DNA of 64,000 bases from Curvibacter sp. GWA2_64_110 (GTDB taxonomy: Bacteria; Pseudomonadota; Gammaproteobacteria; Burkholderiales; Burkholderiaceae_C), in the NCBI GenBank assembly GCA_001797315.1, contig MGPC01000013.1, forward strand, positions 95,492 through 159,491. Direction: 5' to 3'. This document shows positions 31,443-41,200 of this stretch, piece by piece (positions within the stretch are counted from its first letter, which is position 1; each line of letters begins with the position of its first letter). Position numbers and translations under genes: made by a program. The notes under the pieces were generated by a model that ran no database searches, was not told the DNA's origin, and saw nothing but the letters and a program-made list of their open reading frames with translations.

Positions 31443-33350
31443 TTATGCTTTCGCCGGCGAGGCAAGCAGGCTGCGGATCTGAAGCAAAGCGGCCGGATCG
31501 TCCATGGTTGTCAGGTCGCCCGGGTCACGCCCCTCGGCCACCGCCTGCAGCGCGCGGCGCAGCAGCTTGCCGCTGCGCGTCTTGGGCAGCAGGTTGACGA
31601 AGAACACACGCGAGGGCCGTGCCACAGCACCGAGCTGACTGTCCACCAGCTTCATGACCTCGCCTTCAAGCTTGAGGCGCGCAGCATCGTCCGTCAGACC
31701 GCTGGTGTCCTTGGCCACGGCAAAGGCCATGGCCACCTGGCCCTTGAGCTGGTCGGCCACGCCGACCACGGCCACCTCGGCCACATTGGGGTGGCTGGAA
31801 ATGCATTCCTCGATCTCGCGCGTGCCCAGGCGGTGGCCGGCGACGTTGATCACGTCGTCGGTGCGACCGAGGATGAAGTAGTAACCATCCTGGTCGCGGA
31901 TGCCCCAGTCGAAGGTGCTGTAGATCAGACGCCCCGGAATGCTCTTCCAGTAGGTGTTGACGAAGCGAGCGTCATCGCGCCACACCGTCTGCATGCAGCC
32001 GGGTGGCAACGGGCCCTCGATGGCCACCACACCCTTCTGGTTGGCGCCCGTCAGCTCCTCACCGCTGTTCTCGTCAATCAGCTTGACGTTGTAGCCGTAC
32101 ATGGCCACACCCGGGCTGCCGAACTTGCTCGGCGCCTTCTCCACGCCGTTGGCAATGGTCAGGATCGGCCAGCCGGTCTCGGTCTGCCAGTAGTTGTCGA
32201 TGATCGGCACACCCAGGCCCTCGCTGATCCACTGCGCCGTGGGCTCGTCCAGCGGCTCGCCGGCCAGATACAGCGCCTTGAGGCTGGAGATGTCGTACTT
32301 CTTCAGGAAGGCCGGGTCCTGTTTTTTCAGCACACGCACGGCCGTCGGCGCCGAGAACATGCGGGTGACCTTGTACTTCTCCACCAGTTGCCACCAGATG
32401 CCAGCATCCGGCCGGGTCGGCAGGCCTTCGTACATGATGGTGGCCATGCCGGCGATCAGCGGGCCATAGATGATGTAGCTGTGCCCCACCACCCAGCCGA
32501 TGTCGCTGGTGGAGAAATAGGTCTCACCCGGCTTGCCTTCATAAATGTGCTTCATGCTGGCAGCCAGCGCCACTGCGTAGCCGCCGGTGTCGCGCTGCAC
32601 GCCTTTCGGCTTGCCCGTCGTGCCTGAGGTGTACAGCGTGTAACTGGTGTGGGTGGCGTCGACCCATTCGCACGGCACCTGGTCCTGCAGGTGTTTTTCG
32701 CGCAAGGCGCCCCACAGATGGTCGCGACCAGCTACCAAATCCATAGCAGCCAGCTTGCGATCCACCAGCAGCACCGACGTGGGTTTGTGACTGGACAGAC
32801 GAATCGCCTCGTCCAGCAAGGGTTTGTAGGGCATGACCTTGCCGCTGCGCGAGCCGGCATCGGCACTCACCACCACCTTGGGCTCGGCATCCTCGATACG
32901 AGAAGCCAGCGAAGCGGAAGCGAAGCCGCCGAACACCACCGAATGGATGGCACCGATGCGCGCGCAGGCCAGCATGGCAAAAGCGGCCTCGGCAATCATG
33001 GGCATGTAGATCAGGACACGGTCGCCCTTCTGCACCCCCAGCTCCCGCAGGCTGGCCGCCATGCGCTGCACCTCGGTGTGCAGTTCGCGGAAGGTGTAGA
33101 CGCGCTCTTCGTCGGTCTCGGTGCTGACGTAGATCAGCGCCGGCTGGTCGGCCCGGTCTTTCAGGTGTCGGTCGACCGCGTTGTGGCACAGGTTGGTGGT
33201 GCCACCGACATACCAGCGCGCAAACGGCGGGTTGCTGTAGTCGCAAATCTGCTGCGGCGGGGTCTGCCACTCGATCAACTGCGCCTGCTCGGCCCAGAAA
33301 GCGTCGCGCTGGTCAATGGAACGGCGCTGAAACTCGGCGTAGCGGGTCAT
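31443..33350 (-). CDS. prpE: Propionyl-CoA synthetase
   Basis: PrpE is an AMP-forming acyl-CoA synthetase that activates propionate (and acetate more weakly) to its CoA thioester. The 635-residue protein has the ANL-family P-loop YTSGTTGKPKGVQRDTGGYA, the core A5-type motif YWQTETGWPI, the ATP-binding GRTDDVINVAGHRLGTREIE and the acetylatable Lys in LLPKTRSGKLLRR. The GYAVALAASM segment favours the PrpE subfamily over Acs. GGAGATTC precedes the ATG. It stands alone, with no methylcitrate-cycle genes nearby. Confidence 0.9.
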   Translation of the reverse strand: MTRYAEFQRRSIDQRDAFWAEQAQLIEWQTPPQQICDYSNPPFARWYVGGTTNLCHNAVDRHLKDRADQPALIYVSTETDEERVYTFRELHTEVQRMAASLRELGVQKGDRVLIYMPMIAEAAFAMLACARIGAIHSVVFGGFASASLASRIEDAEPKVVVSADAGSRSGKVMPYKPLLDEAIRLSSHKPTSVLLVDRKLAAMDLVAGRDHLWGALREKHLQDQVPCEWVDATHTSYTLYTSGTTGKPKGVQRDTGGYAVALAASMKHIYEGKPGETYFSTSDIGWVVGHSYIIYGPLIAGMATIMYEGLPTRPDAGIWWQLVEKYKVTRMFSAPTAVRVLKKQDPAFLKKYDISSLKALYLAGEPLDEPTAQWISEGLGVPIIDNYWQTETGWPILTIANGVEKAPSKFGSPGVAMYGYNVKLIDENSGEELTGANQKGVVAIEGPLPPGCMQTVWRDDARFVNTYWKSIPGRLIYSTFDWGIRDQDGYYFILGRTDDVINVAGHRLGTREIEECISSHPNVAEVAVVGVADQLKGQVAMAFAVAKDTSGLTDDAARLKLEGEVMKLVDSQLGAVARPSRVFFVNLLPKTRSGKLLRRALQAVAEGRDPGDLTTMDDPAALLQIRSLLASPAKA

Positions 33351-33599
33351 TCTGAATCTCCTTCGGGCTCTTGAAATAAATAACTGAATTCATAATTATG
33401 GATAACGGGCTTGCAGAAAACTGACGCAGCGCCCCGTTCACCGACCGAATTCAGCCATTTTGAGGCGCCGCGCCAACCACGGCAAGCGCAGCAGCAAACC
33501 AGCGGCTTTCCGGCTGCAAGCCCCCCCCGGAGGAGCGCGGTAACAACTCATCGTCCGGCCGTCCATGCAAAACATGGCCTCAAACGTCGCGCTTTTTGT

Positions 33600-34598
33600 T
33601 CAGGCAACGATTGCCACACCGTGATCGGTCCGGTCCGTCAGGATCTCGAACGCCGCACGATGCGTCGTCCTCAGTATCCGCGCCGGTTGTCCGCGCCGCT
33701 CCACGATGATCTCGGCGCTGGCCAGCTTGGTGTTGAGACACGTCTTCGTGCCGCCCGGTGGATTCCGATATGCCAGCCCGACAAATGCCGAGGCCGGCGC
33801 ATGAATCCGGCCATGAATGCGGACCTCGGGGGTCTGCGCATCGATGGCCCAGGTGAAGAAATCGTAAGTTCCCGACGCCCGCATGGCTTGTCCAAGACTG
33901 TTGAGCGCCATCTCCTGCCCTTCGTCGCGCAAGACGGCGAAAGACAGGCGCGGGCTCCAGAAGGGACCCAGCCTGACCTGCGCAGTGCAGCATTCCAGGA
34001 AAGCGTCTGGCGCGTTGTCGAAACCCGCAACCTGGCCCCAGGCATAACGATCGGTATGCCGGCTGCCCCAGTTGTGGTTCTGGCTGCCCTTCCAGCCGTC
34101 GATCTGAATCTCGCGACCGTCCACCGTGAGGGTGCCGGTGTACACGGCGTTTGGCATTCCGACCAGGGCCTTTGCCTTCGGGAACCCGCGTCCGTACAAG
34201 GACTCGGAAAGCAACAACAATGGCGGCTCATGGCCGGTGTAGTGAAGCGCCCACTGAATGGCATGCGATGGCGATGCTGCTCGGCCGTGCAATGCACCAT
34301 CTGCCAGCGTCGCTCCGTTGACCCGCACGTCCAGTTGCGTGGCGGAGAAACTGCACGCCCCGATCGGAACCACTTCCTTCACCGCCGTGATGCGGCCGTT
34401 CTCGCCATCGAAGTAGATGGCCCACAGTTCGCCGCAAGCCTCGCCGGGCCGTCCTTGCGGACGAAAGACGGTGTAGCGGATCCAGAAGGCCAAGGGACGT
34501 GAAGGGTGATTGGCGCGCTGAAAGTAGCTCTCGTAGAAGCCACTAGCATCTTCCGGCCTGAAGCGTGATCCGTTCACGAACGCATTCGTCTGCCCCAC
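33600..34598 (-). CDS. Unidentified 332-aa protein, possibly lipocalin-like hydrolase/cyclase fold
   Basis: This gene is not recognised with certainty. The 332-residue product has no signal peptide or membrane segment. It contains a segment GSQNHNWGSRHTDRYAWGQ whose NHNWG...WGQ pattern recalls the AttH/CrtC hydratase or tocopherol-cyclase-like lipocalin families; that is a tentative reading. The start is a GTG at 34598 with AAGGGA nine bases upstream. The flanking 249-bp gap to prpE holds no gene. It lies in an accessory-looking stretch of small unrelated genes. Confidence 0.6.
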   Translation of the reverse strand: MGQTNAFVNGSRFRPEDASGFYESYFQRANHPSRPLAFWIRYTVFRPQGRPGEACGELWAIYFDGENGRITAVKEVVPIGACSFSATQLDVRVNGATLADGALHGRAASPSHAIQWALHYTGHEPPLLLLSESLYGRGFPKAKALVGMPNAVYTGTLTVDGREIQIDGWKGSQNHNWGSRHTDRYAWGQVAGFDNAPDAFLECCTAQVRLGPFWSPRLSFAVLRDEGQEMALNSLGQAMRASGTYDFFTWAIDAQTPEVRIHGRIHAPASAFVGLAYRNPPGGTKTCLNTKLASAEIIVERRGQPARILRTTHRAAFEILTDRTDHGVAIVA

Positions 34599-34641
34599 CC
34601 CACACCATCCCTTCTAGCAATCGTGGTTCATTCCTAGCTTC

Positions 34642-35226
34642 CTAAGGCTGCGAACTGACCAGCCGCACCACCAGCCGGGAACGCCGCGAGACATCCCCTT
34701 CGGCCGCCCCCGTCGCCATGTTCACCGCCCAGCCCTGCTGCACGCCCAGCTTGCTGTCCAGTGCGCCCGCGCGTCCTTGAGCGATATTGCCGTAGCTGTA
34801 GGGATTGACGGCCTTGGTATCGATGCTGGCGGTCATTGTCCAGTACCAGTCCAGCGGCGCGGCGGGAAAAAGATTCGCCACCACCACCGCTGCCTTGCCG
34901 TCCTTGCCAGCCCAGCGCCGCAGCTCGGTCACACGCGGCAGGCGCCAAGGCACACCATCGGCCTTGGCGCGACTCGCCGCCCATGCCGTCGCTTCGTGAT
35001 ACGTCATCAGGCGTGGTTCGCCAATGCAGGTCTTGCCGTTCCAGACCGTGCCCTCCACGCAACGCGGCCAGGCCAGTTTGCTGCGCGCATCGACCACGTA
35101 GGCACCGTCTTCCGTCAGGATCACGCCCCCGGACTCTGCGGCTTGCGCCAGCGCGGCGACCGCAAAAAAGCATGCGGCCAGCGCGCTGCCAGCTCTCAGA
35201 AACACCGTCTTGGCCTGGTGATTCAT
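34642..35226 (-). CDS. Exported DUF1566 (Lcl-like) domain protein
   Basis: This is a 194-residue protein with an N-terminal signal peptide (AGSALAACFFAVAALAQA). A DUF1566-type domain follows, with MTYHEATAWAASRA, WRLPRVTELRRW and a late segment RSRLVVRLV that closes the domain. The DUF1566 fold is found in secreted or surface proteins and has no general enzymatic role. The start ATG at 35226 precedes the signal peptide; an upstream TTG at 35241 is possible. It is separated from the isochorismatase gene by 34 bp. Confidence 0.8.
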   Translation of the reverse strand: MNHQAKTVFLRAGSALAACFFAVAALAQAAESGGVILTEDGAYVVDARSKLAWPRCVEGTVWNGKTCIGEPRLMTYHEATAWAASRAKADGVPWRLPRVTELRRWAGKDGKAAVVVANLFPAAPLDWYWTMTASIDTKAVNPYSYGNIAQGRAGALDSKLGVQQGWAVNMATGAAEGDVSRRSRLVVRLVSSQP

Positions 35227-35260
35227 GAATCCGATCAACAAGATTCTGACCTCAGCCAGT

Positions 35261-35875
35261 CTACTTCACCAGCGCCAGCACATCCTTGAACGCCGGGTGC
35301 TCCGCCGAGCGCAGCCACTCGAAGGCCACCATCTCGGTCGTGACCAGTTCGGCCCCGGCCCCGGCCAGGCGGTCGAACGCAGCATCGCGGTTGCGTTCGG
35401 TACGCGAGCCGCAGGCGTCCGTCACAACCCAGACGTCGAACTCGTCTTCCAACAGGTCGAGCGAGGTCTGCAGCAGGCAGACATGGGCTTCGCAGCCGGC
35501 AATCACCACCGTGTTGCGCGCGGCCGGCCCCGCCGCCGGCTTCTGCAGATGCTTGGGCAGGCTGCGCGCATTGCCCTGCGGCGCGCGTGCCGGCGGGCGC
35601 AGCATCTCGCCCAGCCCCTCTTCCACCGCACTGAACTGCATCTTCGGGAACGTCTTGCCGCCCGCCTGGGCGATCAGGGCTTGCAATTCCGGCACGTTGG
35701 GGCCGAGCGCCGAAGGGTTTTCTTCCGTGGCCCACAGCGGCACCTTCAGCAAGCGCGCCATCTTCGCCAGGCGCTGGGCGTTGGCCAGCACGGCGGCGCT
35801 CTCGTGGATGGCAGGCATCAGGCCGGTCTGGTAGTCCACCAGCACCAGTTGGGAGTCGTCGAGTTCAAGCAGCAT
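35261..35875 (-). CDS. Isochorismatase-family cysteine hydrolase
   Basis: This 204-residue cytosolic hydrolase belongs to the isochorismatase/nicotinamidase superfamily. The catalytic Asp lies in LVLVDYQTGL near residue 13. The nucleophile Cys is in VIAGCEAHVCLLQTSLDLL, followed by VVTDACGSRTERNRDAAFDRL. The family hydrolyses amides or ureido compounds; the substrate here cannot be inferred. It lies 32 bp downstream of the AcuI-type reductase and may share its transcript. Confidence 0.88.
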   Translation of the reverse strand: MLLELDDSQLVLVDYQTGLMPAIHESAAVLANAQRLAKMARLLKVPLWATEENPSALGPNVPELQALIAQAGGKTFPKMQFSAVEEGLGEMLRPPARAPQGNARSLPKHLQKPAAGPAARNTVVIAGCEAHVCLLQTSLDLLEDEFDVWVVTDACGSRTERNRDAAFDRLAGAGAELVTTEMVAFEWLRSAEHPAFKDVLALVK

Positions 35876-35907
35876 GTCGTTCTTCTCTATTCATTTCAAA
35901 TTTCAAA

Positions 35908-36888
35908 TCAGGCGGCGATGCGTACCACCACGCGGCCACGCACCTTGCCGGCCATCAGGTCCTGCGCCTTGGTTATGGCGCCTTCCAGCGGCACTTCTTC
36001 AATCATGCGCTCCAGCAAGGCCGGGTCAAGGTCGCGCGCCAGGCGGTCCCAGGCGCGCTGGCGTTTGGCCAAAGGTGCTATCACCGAGTCGATGCCCGCC
36101 AGCGTGACGCCGCGCAGGATGAAGGGCGCCACAGAGCCCGGCAGGTCCATGCCCTGGGCCAGGCCACAGGCGGCCACCACGCCGCCATAGCGCGTCTGCG
36201 CCAGGGCGTTGACCAGCGTATGCGAACCCACGGCGTCCACCACCGCGGCCCAACGTTCTTTTTGCAAGGGCTTGCCGGCGCTGGCCAGTTCGGCGCGGTC
36301 GATGATGGCGCTGGCACCCAGGGCCTTGAGGTAGTCCGCCTCCGTCGCCTTGCCGGTGGCGGCCACCACCTGGTAACCCAGTTTGCCCAGCAAGGCAATG
36401 GCCACGCTGCCCACGCCGCCGGTGGCACCGGTCACCAGCACCTCGCCGCTGCCGGGTTGGATGCCATGGTCTTCCAGCGCCAGCACGCACAGCATGGCGG
36501 TGTAGCCGGCGGTACCGATGGCCATGGCCTGGCGCGGCGTAAAGGCCTGGGGCAGCTTGACCAGCCAGTCGCCCTTCAGGCGCGCTTTCTCGGCCAAGCA
36601 GCCCCAGTGTGTCTCGCCCACGCCCCAACCGTTGTGCACGAAGGCATCGCCCGCCTGCCAGGCCGGATGGCTCGATTCCAGCACGGTGCCGGCGCCGTCG
36701 ATGCCGGCCACCATGGGCCAGCTGCGCACCACCGGGCCTTTGTTGCAAATAGCCAGGCCGTCCTTGAAATTGAGCGTGGAGTACTGCACTGACACCGTGA
36801 CATCGCCCGCTGGCAGGCGGGACTCCTCCACCTGCTGCAGCGCAGCGCTAAAGCCATTGGTATTGTCCAGCAGGAGGGCCTTGAACAT
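35908..36888 (-). CDS. acuI: Acrylyl-CoA reductase-like MDR oxidoreductase (AcuI/YhdH)
   Basis: This is a zinc-independent medium-chain NADPH-dependent reductase of the AcuI/YhdH type, expected to reduce acrylyl-CoA to propionyl-CoA. The 326-residue protein has the family start FKALLLDNTNGF, YSTLNFKDGLAI, the VHNGWGVGETHWGG-like segment and the nucleotide-binding GATGGVGSVAIALLGKLGY. The ATG at 36888 has AAGGATT upstream. Proximity to prpE, which feeds propionyl-CoA metabolism, fits, but operon linkage is not shown. It diverges from the NlpC/P60 gene. Confidence 0.88.
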   Translation of the reverse strand: MFKALLLDNTNGFSAALQQVEESRLPAGDVTVSVQYSTLNFKDGLAICNKGPVVRSWPMVAGIDGAGTVLESSHPAWQAGDAFVHNGWGVGETHWGCLAEKARLKGDWLVKLPQAFTPRQAMAIGTAGYTAMLCVLALEDHGIQPGSGEVLVTGATGGVGSVAIALLGKLGYQVVAATGKATEADYLKALGASAIIDRAELASAGKPLQKERWAAVVDAVGSHTLVNALAQTRYGGVVAACGLAQGMDLPGSVAPFILRGVTLAGIDSVIAPLAKRQRAWDRLARDLDPALLERMIEEVPLEGAITKAQDLMAGKVRGRVVVRIAA

Positions 36889-36954
36889 GGAGAAATCCTT
36901 TTAAACTCAATATGAATCAATATGTTAGAAAGTTTTTAAGGAAAAAACTTTAAC

Positions 36955-36984
36955 TTGACATCACACTTGCCAGCCCGCTATGCT
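36955..36984 (+). promoter_or_regulatory. Sigma-70-like promoter overlapping the NlpC/P60 start
   Basis: A perfect -35 TTGACA (36955-36960) and a -10 TATGCT (36979-36984) are separated by 18 bp. Transcription would begin near 36991, one base from the ATG at 36992. The 36889-36979 stretch is AT-rich, as expected for a promoter region. Confidence 0.55.
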
Positions 36985-36991
36985 ACCCGCC

Positions 36992-37576
36992 ATGCGTATC
37001 CCTGTCCTTCTTGCCAGCCTTTTGCTCGCGCTCAGCGTGCACGCCGAACCGGTGGGCTCGGCTGACGACATGGACCGCTTTCTGGCCGAAAAAGGCCTGC
37101 TCGGCAAGATCAGCCAGGTAGGGCAGAACGTCGGCAACAAGGCCTCGGAGCTGGTGGTAGCCGCCATGGGCGCCATGGGCGTGCCCTACCGGCGCGGCGG
37201 CAACAACTACGAAACCGGCTTCGACTGCAGCGGTTTTGTGCGCGCCGTCTATGAGCAGACCCTGGGCCTGATGCTGCCGCGGCGCGCAGAGCAGCAAGCC
37301 GCCGCCACCCAGAAGATCGACCGCACCGAGCTGCAACCCGGCGATCTGGTGTTTTTCAACACCATGCGCCGTGCGTTCAGCCACGTCGGCATCTATGTCG
37401 GCGACAACAAGTTCATCCACTCGCCCAAACCGGGCGCCGAGGTTCGGGTGGAAGACATGCGCCTGGCCTACTGGAGCCGCCGCTTCGACGGCGCGCGCCG
37501 CGTGCCGGAACAGGCCGCAAACGGCCTGACCGATCCGGCCACCGCCTTGTCGGCAGACAATGCTAGCCGGCAATAA
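36992..37576 (+). CDS. NlpC/P60-family cell-wall hydrolase
   Basis: This is a secreted Cys-His peptidase of the NlpC/P60 family, expected to cleave stem peptides in peptidoglycan. The 194-residue product has a signal peptide (IPVLLASLLLALSVHA), then the catalytic FDCSGFVRAVYEQT (nucleophile Cys) and AFSHVGIYVGDNKFIHS (catalytic His). The ATG at 36992 was chosen over the in-frame ATG at 36980 because the latter lies inside a consensus -10 hexamer. Neither start has a ribosome site, so the mRNA may be leaderless. Confidence 0.9.
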   Translation: MRIPVLLASLLLALSVHAEPVGSADDMDRFLAEKGLLGKISQVGQNVGNKASELVVAAMGAMGVPYRRGGNNYETGFDCSGFVRAVYEQTLGLMLPRRAEQQAAATQKIDRTELQPGDLVFFNTMRRAFSHVGIYVGDNKFIHSPKPGAEVRVEDMRLAYWSRRFDGARRVPEQAANGLTDPATALSADNASRQ

Positions 37577-37585
37577 CCTCAAACG

Positions 37586-37650
37586 CTCTTTTTTTCATAG
37601 CAGCCCACGCCGTCATGACGGCGAAAACTGGCATTTCAGGCCCCAAATCT
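37586..37650. repeat. Interspersed element with perfect 16-bp palindrome
   Basis: This element has a T-rich lead, the core TAGCAGCCCACG and a perfect palindrome CGCCGTCATGACGGCG at 37608-37623, then an AT-rich tail. It shares its layout with the patches near 521 and 54611. It lies just past the NlpC/P60 stop, so it may also serve as a transcript end. Confidence 0.45.
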
Positions 37651-37740
37651 CCCTGCGCGCACGTGCGCGCCGACAGATGGCGGGATGGGGCAAAATGGCG
37701 GCATTCATCCCTCCATCAGCAAACACGAAAGTTGGCCACC

Positions 37741-38124
37741 ATGTACTACACCGTTGACACCCCGAAATCCTTCGAACAGGCCAACGCCGACCTGGACGCC
37801 GCCGTCAAACGCCACGGTTTTGGCGTGCTGCACGTGCACGATATCGGCAACACCCTGCGCAGCAAAGGCCAGTCATTTGACGAAGGCTGCCGCGTGTTCG
37901 AAGTCTGCAACCCGGCCCAGGCCGCCCGCGTGTTGGCCAGCGACATGCGCATGAACATGGCCCTGCCCTGCCGTATCTCGGTCTACACGGAAAAAGGCAA
38001 GACCAAGATCGGCATGATCAAGCCGCTCGACATGCTCTCGATGCTGTCCCAAGACCCGGCCCTGACCCAGGTGGCCAAAGAGGTTGAGGAAAAGACCACG
38101 CTGATGATCAACGAAGCCAAATAA
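37741..38124 (+). CDS. DUF302 domain protein
   Basis: This is a 127-residue protein of the DUF302 family. HGFGVLHVHDIGNTLRSKG and EVCNPAQAARVLASD carry the family's beta-alpha core, with MNMALPCRISVYTEKGKT near the end. The family is widespread and of uncertain function, sometimes linked to redox or metal stress. The ATG at 37741 fits the conserved N-terminus; the reading frame runs 42 codons further upstream without conservation. It ends 12 bp before a strong terminator. Confidence 0.88.
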   Translation: MYYTVDTPKSFEQANADLDAAVKRHGFGVLHVHDIGNTLRSKGQSFDEGCRVFEVCNPAQAARVLASDMRMNMALPCRISVYTEKGKTKIGMIKPLDMLSMLSQDPALTQVAKEVEEKTTLMINEAK

Positions 38125-38136
38125 GGCGCGACAACT

Positions 38137-38175
38137 AAAAAAGCCGGACGGGCCTTAAACCTGTCCGGCTTTTTT
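38137..38175. terminator. Bidirectional rho-independent terminator
   Basis: A perfect 13-bp stem (AAAAAAGCCGGAC with GTCCGGCTTTTTT) around a 13-base loop lies between the convergent DUF302 and tpsA genes. Each strand reads a stem followed by six Ts, so it can end both transcripts. Confidence 0.9.
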
Positions 38176-38200
38176 ATCGCCGAACCACGACTGCCACTGA

Positions 38201-41200
38201 TCACTGACCAGGCGACAGGTCGATCTCCACCGCTTGCCCTTTGTCAATCGCCGTGCCGGCCTTGCCCGGCGCACTGCGGCTGACCGCTACCACCGGTGCG
38301 CCGGAGAGCGCAACGATTCGGACCCGACCTGAACCACTGCCGCCACTGGCGCTTGTGCTGCCGGAAGAAGATCCACTGCTACCAGAAGATGATGACCCCG
38401 AAGACGAGGAACTGCCTCCCTCTGCAGTGGTCGCGCCAGAGGACGAAGTCCCACTGCCCCCTCCGGACGGCGTGCTCGAAGAGGATGAACCACTCCCTCC
38501 CCCGGACGCCGCGCCCGAAGAAGTTGATCCATTTCCCCCACCGGACGTTGCGCCGGACGCATTTGAGCTACCACCGCCAGCGGGCGCCGAGGGGCCGGCG
38601 ATGGAGCCTCCCCCACCACCCGAGGCGGTCGGAGGGAGAGCGTCAAGGTTCACACTTTCGTTGACAACCATCGGGGCGGGCGCTAGCGCCGGCGCAGCTG
38701 CTGGCGTGGGCGCAGGTACGGGAGGCGGTGGTGGTGGCGGAGGCGGCACGAAAGTGGGAATGCGCAGGTTGTCGATAACGGCTGCCACGGTGTCATTCTG
38801 AAGCGCTCGTCCGTTGACTTTGATAACGCCATCCCCGGTGTTGTCGACCTTGTCGAAACTGCCGTTGAGATCGCCGTGCGGCGCATTAACACCGATGCTG
38901 CTGGCCCGGCCGGTAACATCAGCACGCACCCCGGCGCGCACATCGGCCGCTCCGACCGCCAGCGCCAACGCCACCGTCCTGCCGGCGTTGACCCTCAAGG
39001 TCGGCGCGCTCACACTGCCTTGGATGCTGTCACCCACCAGCGTGGCCGAACTGCCGGCCGTCACGGCAGCACTCAAGGTCTTCTGGGCCGTTGCGGCAAC
39101 CACCGAGCCCCCGATGACGCCGCTGATGTTATCGGCAACGACCGTGGTATTGCCTTCCGACACGACCGTGGCCGAGACGTCGCCGCTGGCGGTCACGGTC
39201 AGATCGCCTTGGCTGGTCGTTGAACCAGTCACATTCCCGGCCGCAGCCAACGTACTGCTGCTCCCCGCCCCCAGCGCCCTCAGGGTGTTGTTGCTCAAAG
39301 CCACGTCGCCCAGCGCATCAATCTTGTAGGCCTTGACCCGCAGGGTACCAGCCAAGCTGAAACGGTTGGCCTTGACCTCCAACTGCCCCAGTGCATTGTT
39401 CTGCGTACCGCCCGTACTCATCTGCACATTGCCGCGGGTACCGCTGCTGCCGGCCGTCAACGTCAGAGCGTAGGCGGTGCTGCCGGCATTCTGGACATCT
39501 CCATTCAGGGCGATGTTGCTGCCGGTGGTGGCCAGCGTGGTGTCAGCCAGCAGATTCACGGCGGCATTGAAAGTGATGCCAGCGGCTCCGTTGACCGTGA
39601 GCTGTCCGCCGATACCCGAACCGGCCGCACCGGCATCAAGCGTCAGGCCCTGCAGGGTTGCACCATTGAAATTGAGATTGCGCAAGCTGCCCAGGCTCAC
39701 GTTTTCGCCGTAGCTGCCGGCACCGACGTTCACCGTGCTGCCGACAGAGGCGGCGTCGATGCCGCGCTGGACGCTGCCGCTGGTCTGCGTGACATAGAGA
39801 TTGCCGGCATTCCAGGTCACCAGCCCAAGCCCCGTGGCGTCCAGTGCGTGGCCGACGCGGTCCTCGATGTCGAATCCGCTGGCCGCACCGGTGAAGGTGG
39901 CGTGGGTGGCATCAACGTTGGTCTTGACGTTGTTCTGATCGTTGGCGCCCGAAACGATGTTCATCGAGTACGTCGGATTGGTACCCGTGCCGGTGATTGT
40001 GCTGTCCGGCACGCCAAAAGCGGTGTTGCCGATGTTGAGCGTCGAGCTCAAGCCTTCCAGGAACAGGCCGTGGCCAACTGTCTGGTTGAGCTTGACGTCG
40101 TTGAAAGAGACGTTGGCCACCGACCCGTATTCGAACAGGTGGATCGCATGGCCCGGGCCACTGGGATTCCAGGTGCCGGCGCTGCCACTCGGACGGCGGA
40201 AACTGCCATCCAGCGTCACGTTGTCAAACACCCAGGTGCCGGCGTCGTACACGGCACCTGTGCTGGCATTGTGGTAGCCGCGGAAATGAATCCCGGTGTG
40301 CTCGGTGCTACCGGTGATCGTCAGATTCCTCAGCGTTGCATCGCCGTTGTAGTAGTTGAAATGGATGTCGCCCTGCCCAAGCGACGTGGCGCTGGTGTAG
40401 GCCGCACCGTTGCCGGCAAAGGTACTGTCAAGCAGCGACACCTTGGCCAGCCCCGGGATACCGGCCGTGGCCGAGCCGTTGGCGGTGAACCCGTAGGCGC
40501 CATTGCCGCGAAATTCGCTGTTTTGAACCGTGAGTTGCCCCAGCACGGTATCGCCCTCGACGCTCACGCCGGCTGACGGTGCATCACGGAAGGTGAAACC
40601 GTCGATCAGTACCGTCGAACCCGCACCGATATTGCCGCTGACCGTGACGGCGTTGCTGCTGACCGGATCGATGATCGACTGCCCGGCGCCGGCGCCATCC
40701 AGGGTCAGCGCCTTGGTGATGCTGACGCTCTCGGCGTAGGTGCCGGCGTTGACATTCACCTTGCCGCCCGCGACCACGGCATTCACGCCGCCCTGGATCG
40801 TGTTGATCGGCGTCAGGCGGCTGCCCTGGTTGCTGGCCGCGCCCGTCGTGGCCACGGTCACCCGGGTACGGTTGGATACGGTATAGCCCTGGTCCTGCAC
40901 CGCCCAGCCGCTGTTGGCCGTGCTCAGGCTCAGCAACGACTGCTGCCAGGCCGTCGTCGGTGCGCTGGCAATCGGCGTTGAATTGCTCAGAATGGTGCCA
41001 GTACCATCCACGTGGCCATTAAGGTGCAGGTTCAGGCCCCACTCGTTGCCGATCGAGCCTTCGCTGTTGCCGGCAATGCTGATGCCCGTCGCATCGGTGT
41101 ACTGGACCGAGATGCCGCTCTTGGTGTTCTCGATGCGGTTGTTGCTGACCGTGCCGGTGCTGTTGCGGCCATGGATCAGGATGCCGTTGCGCACATCATG

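Noticed and set aside
38241..38801. Plus-strand proline/glutamate-rich frame
   Set aside because: It is the antisense of the Gly/Ser repeat of tpsA, an artefact of that repeat.
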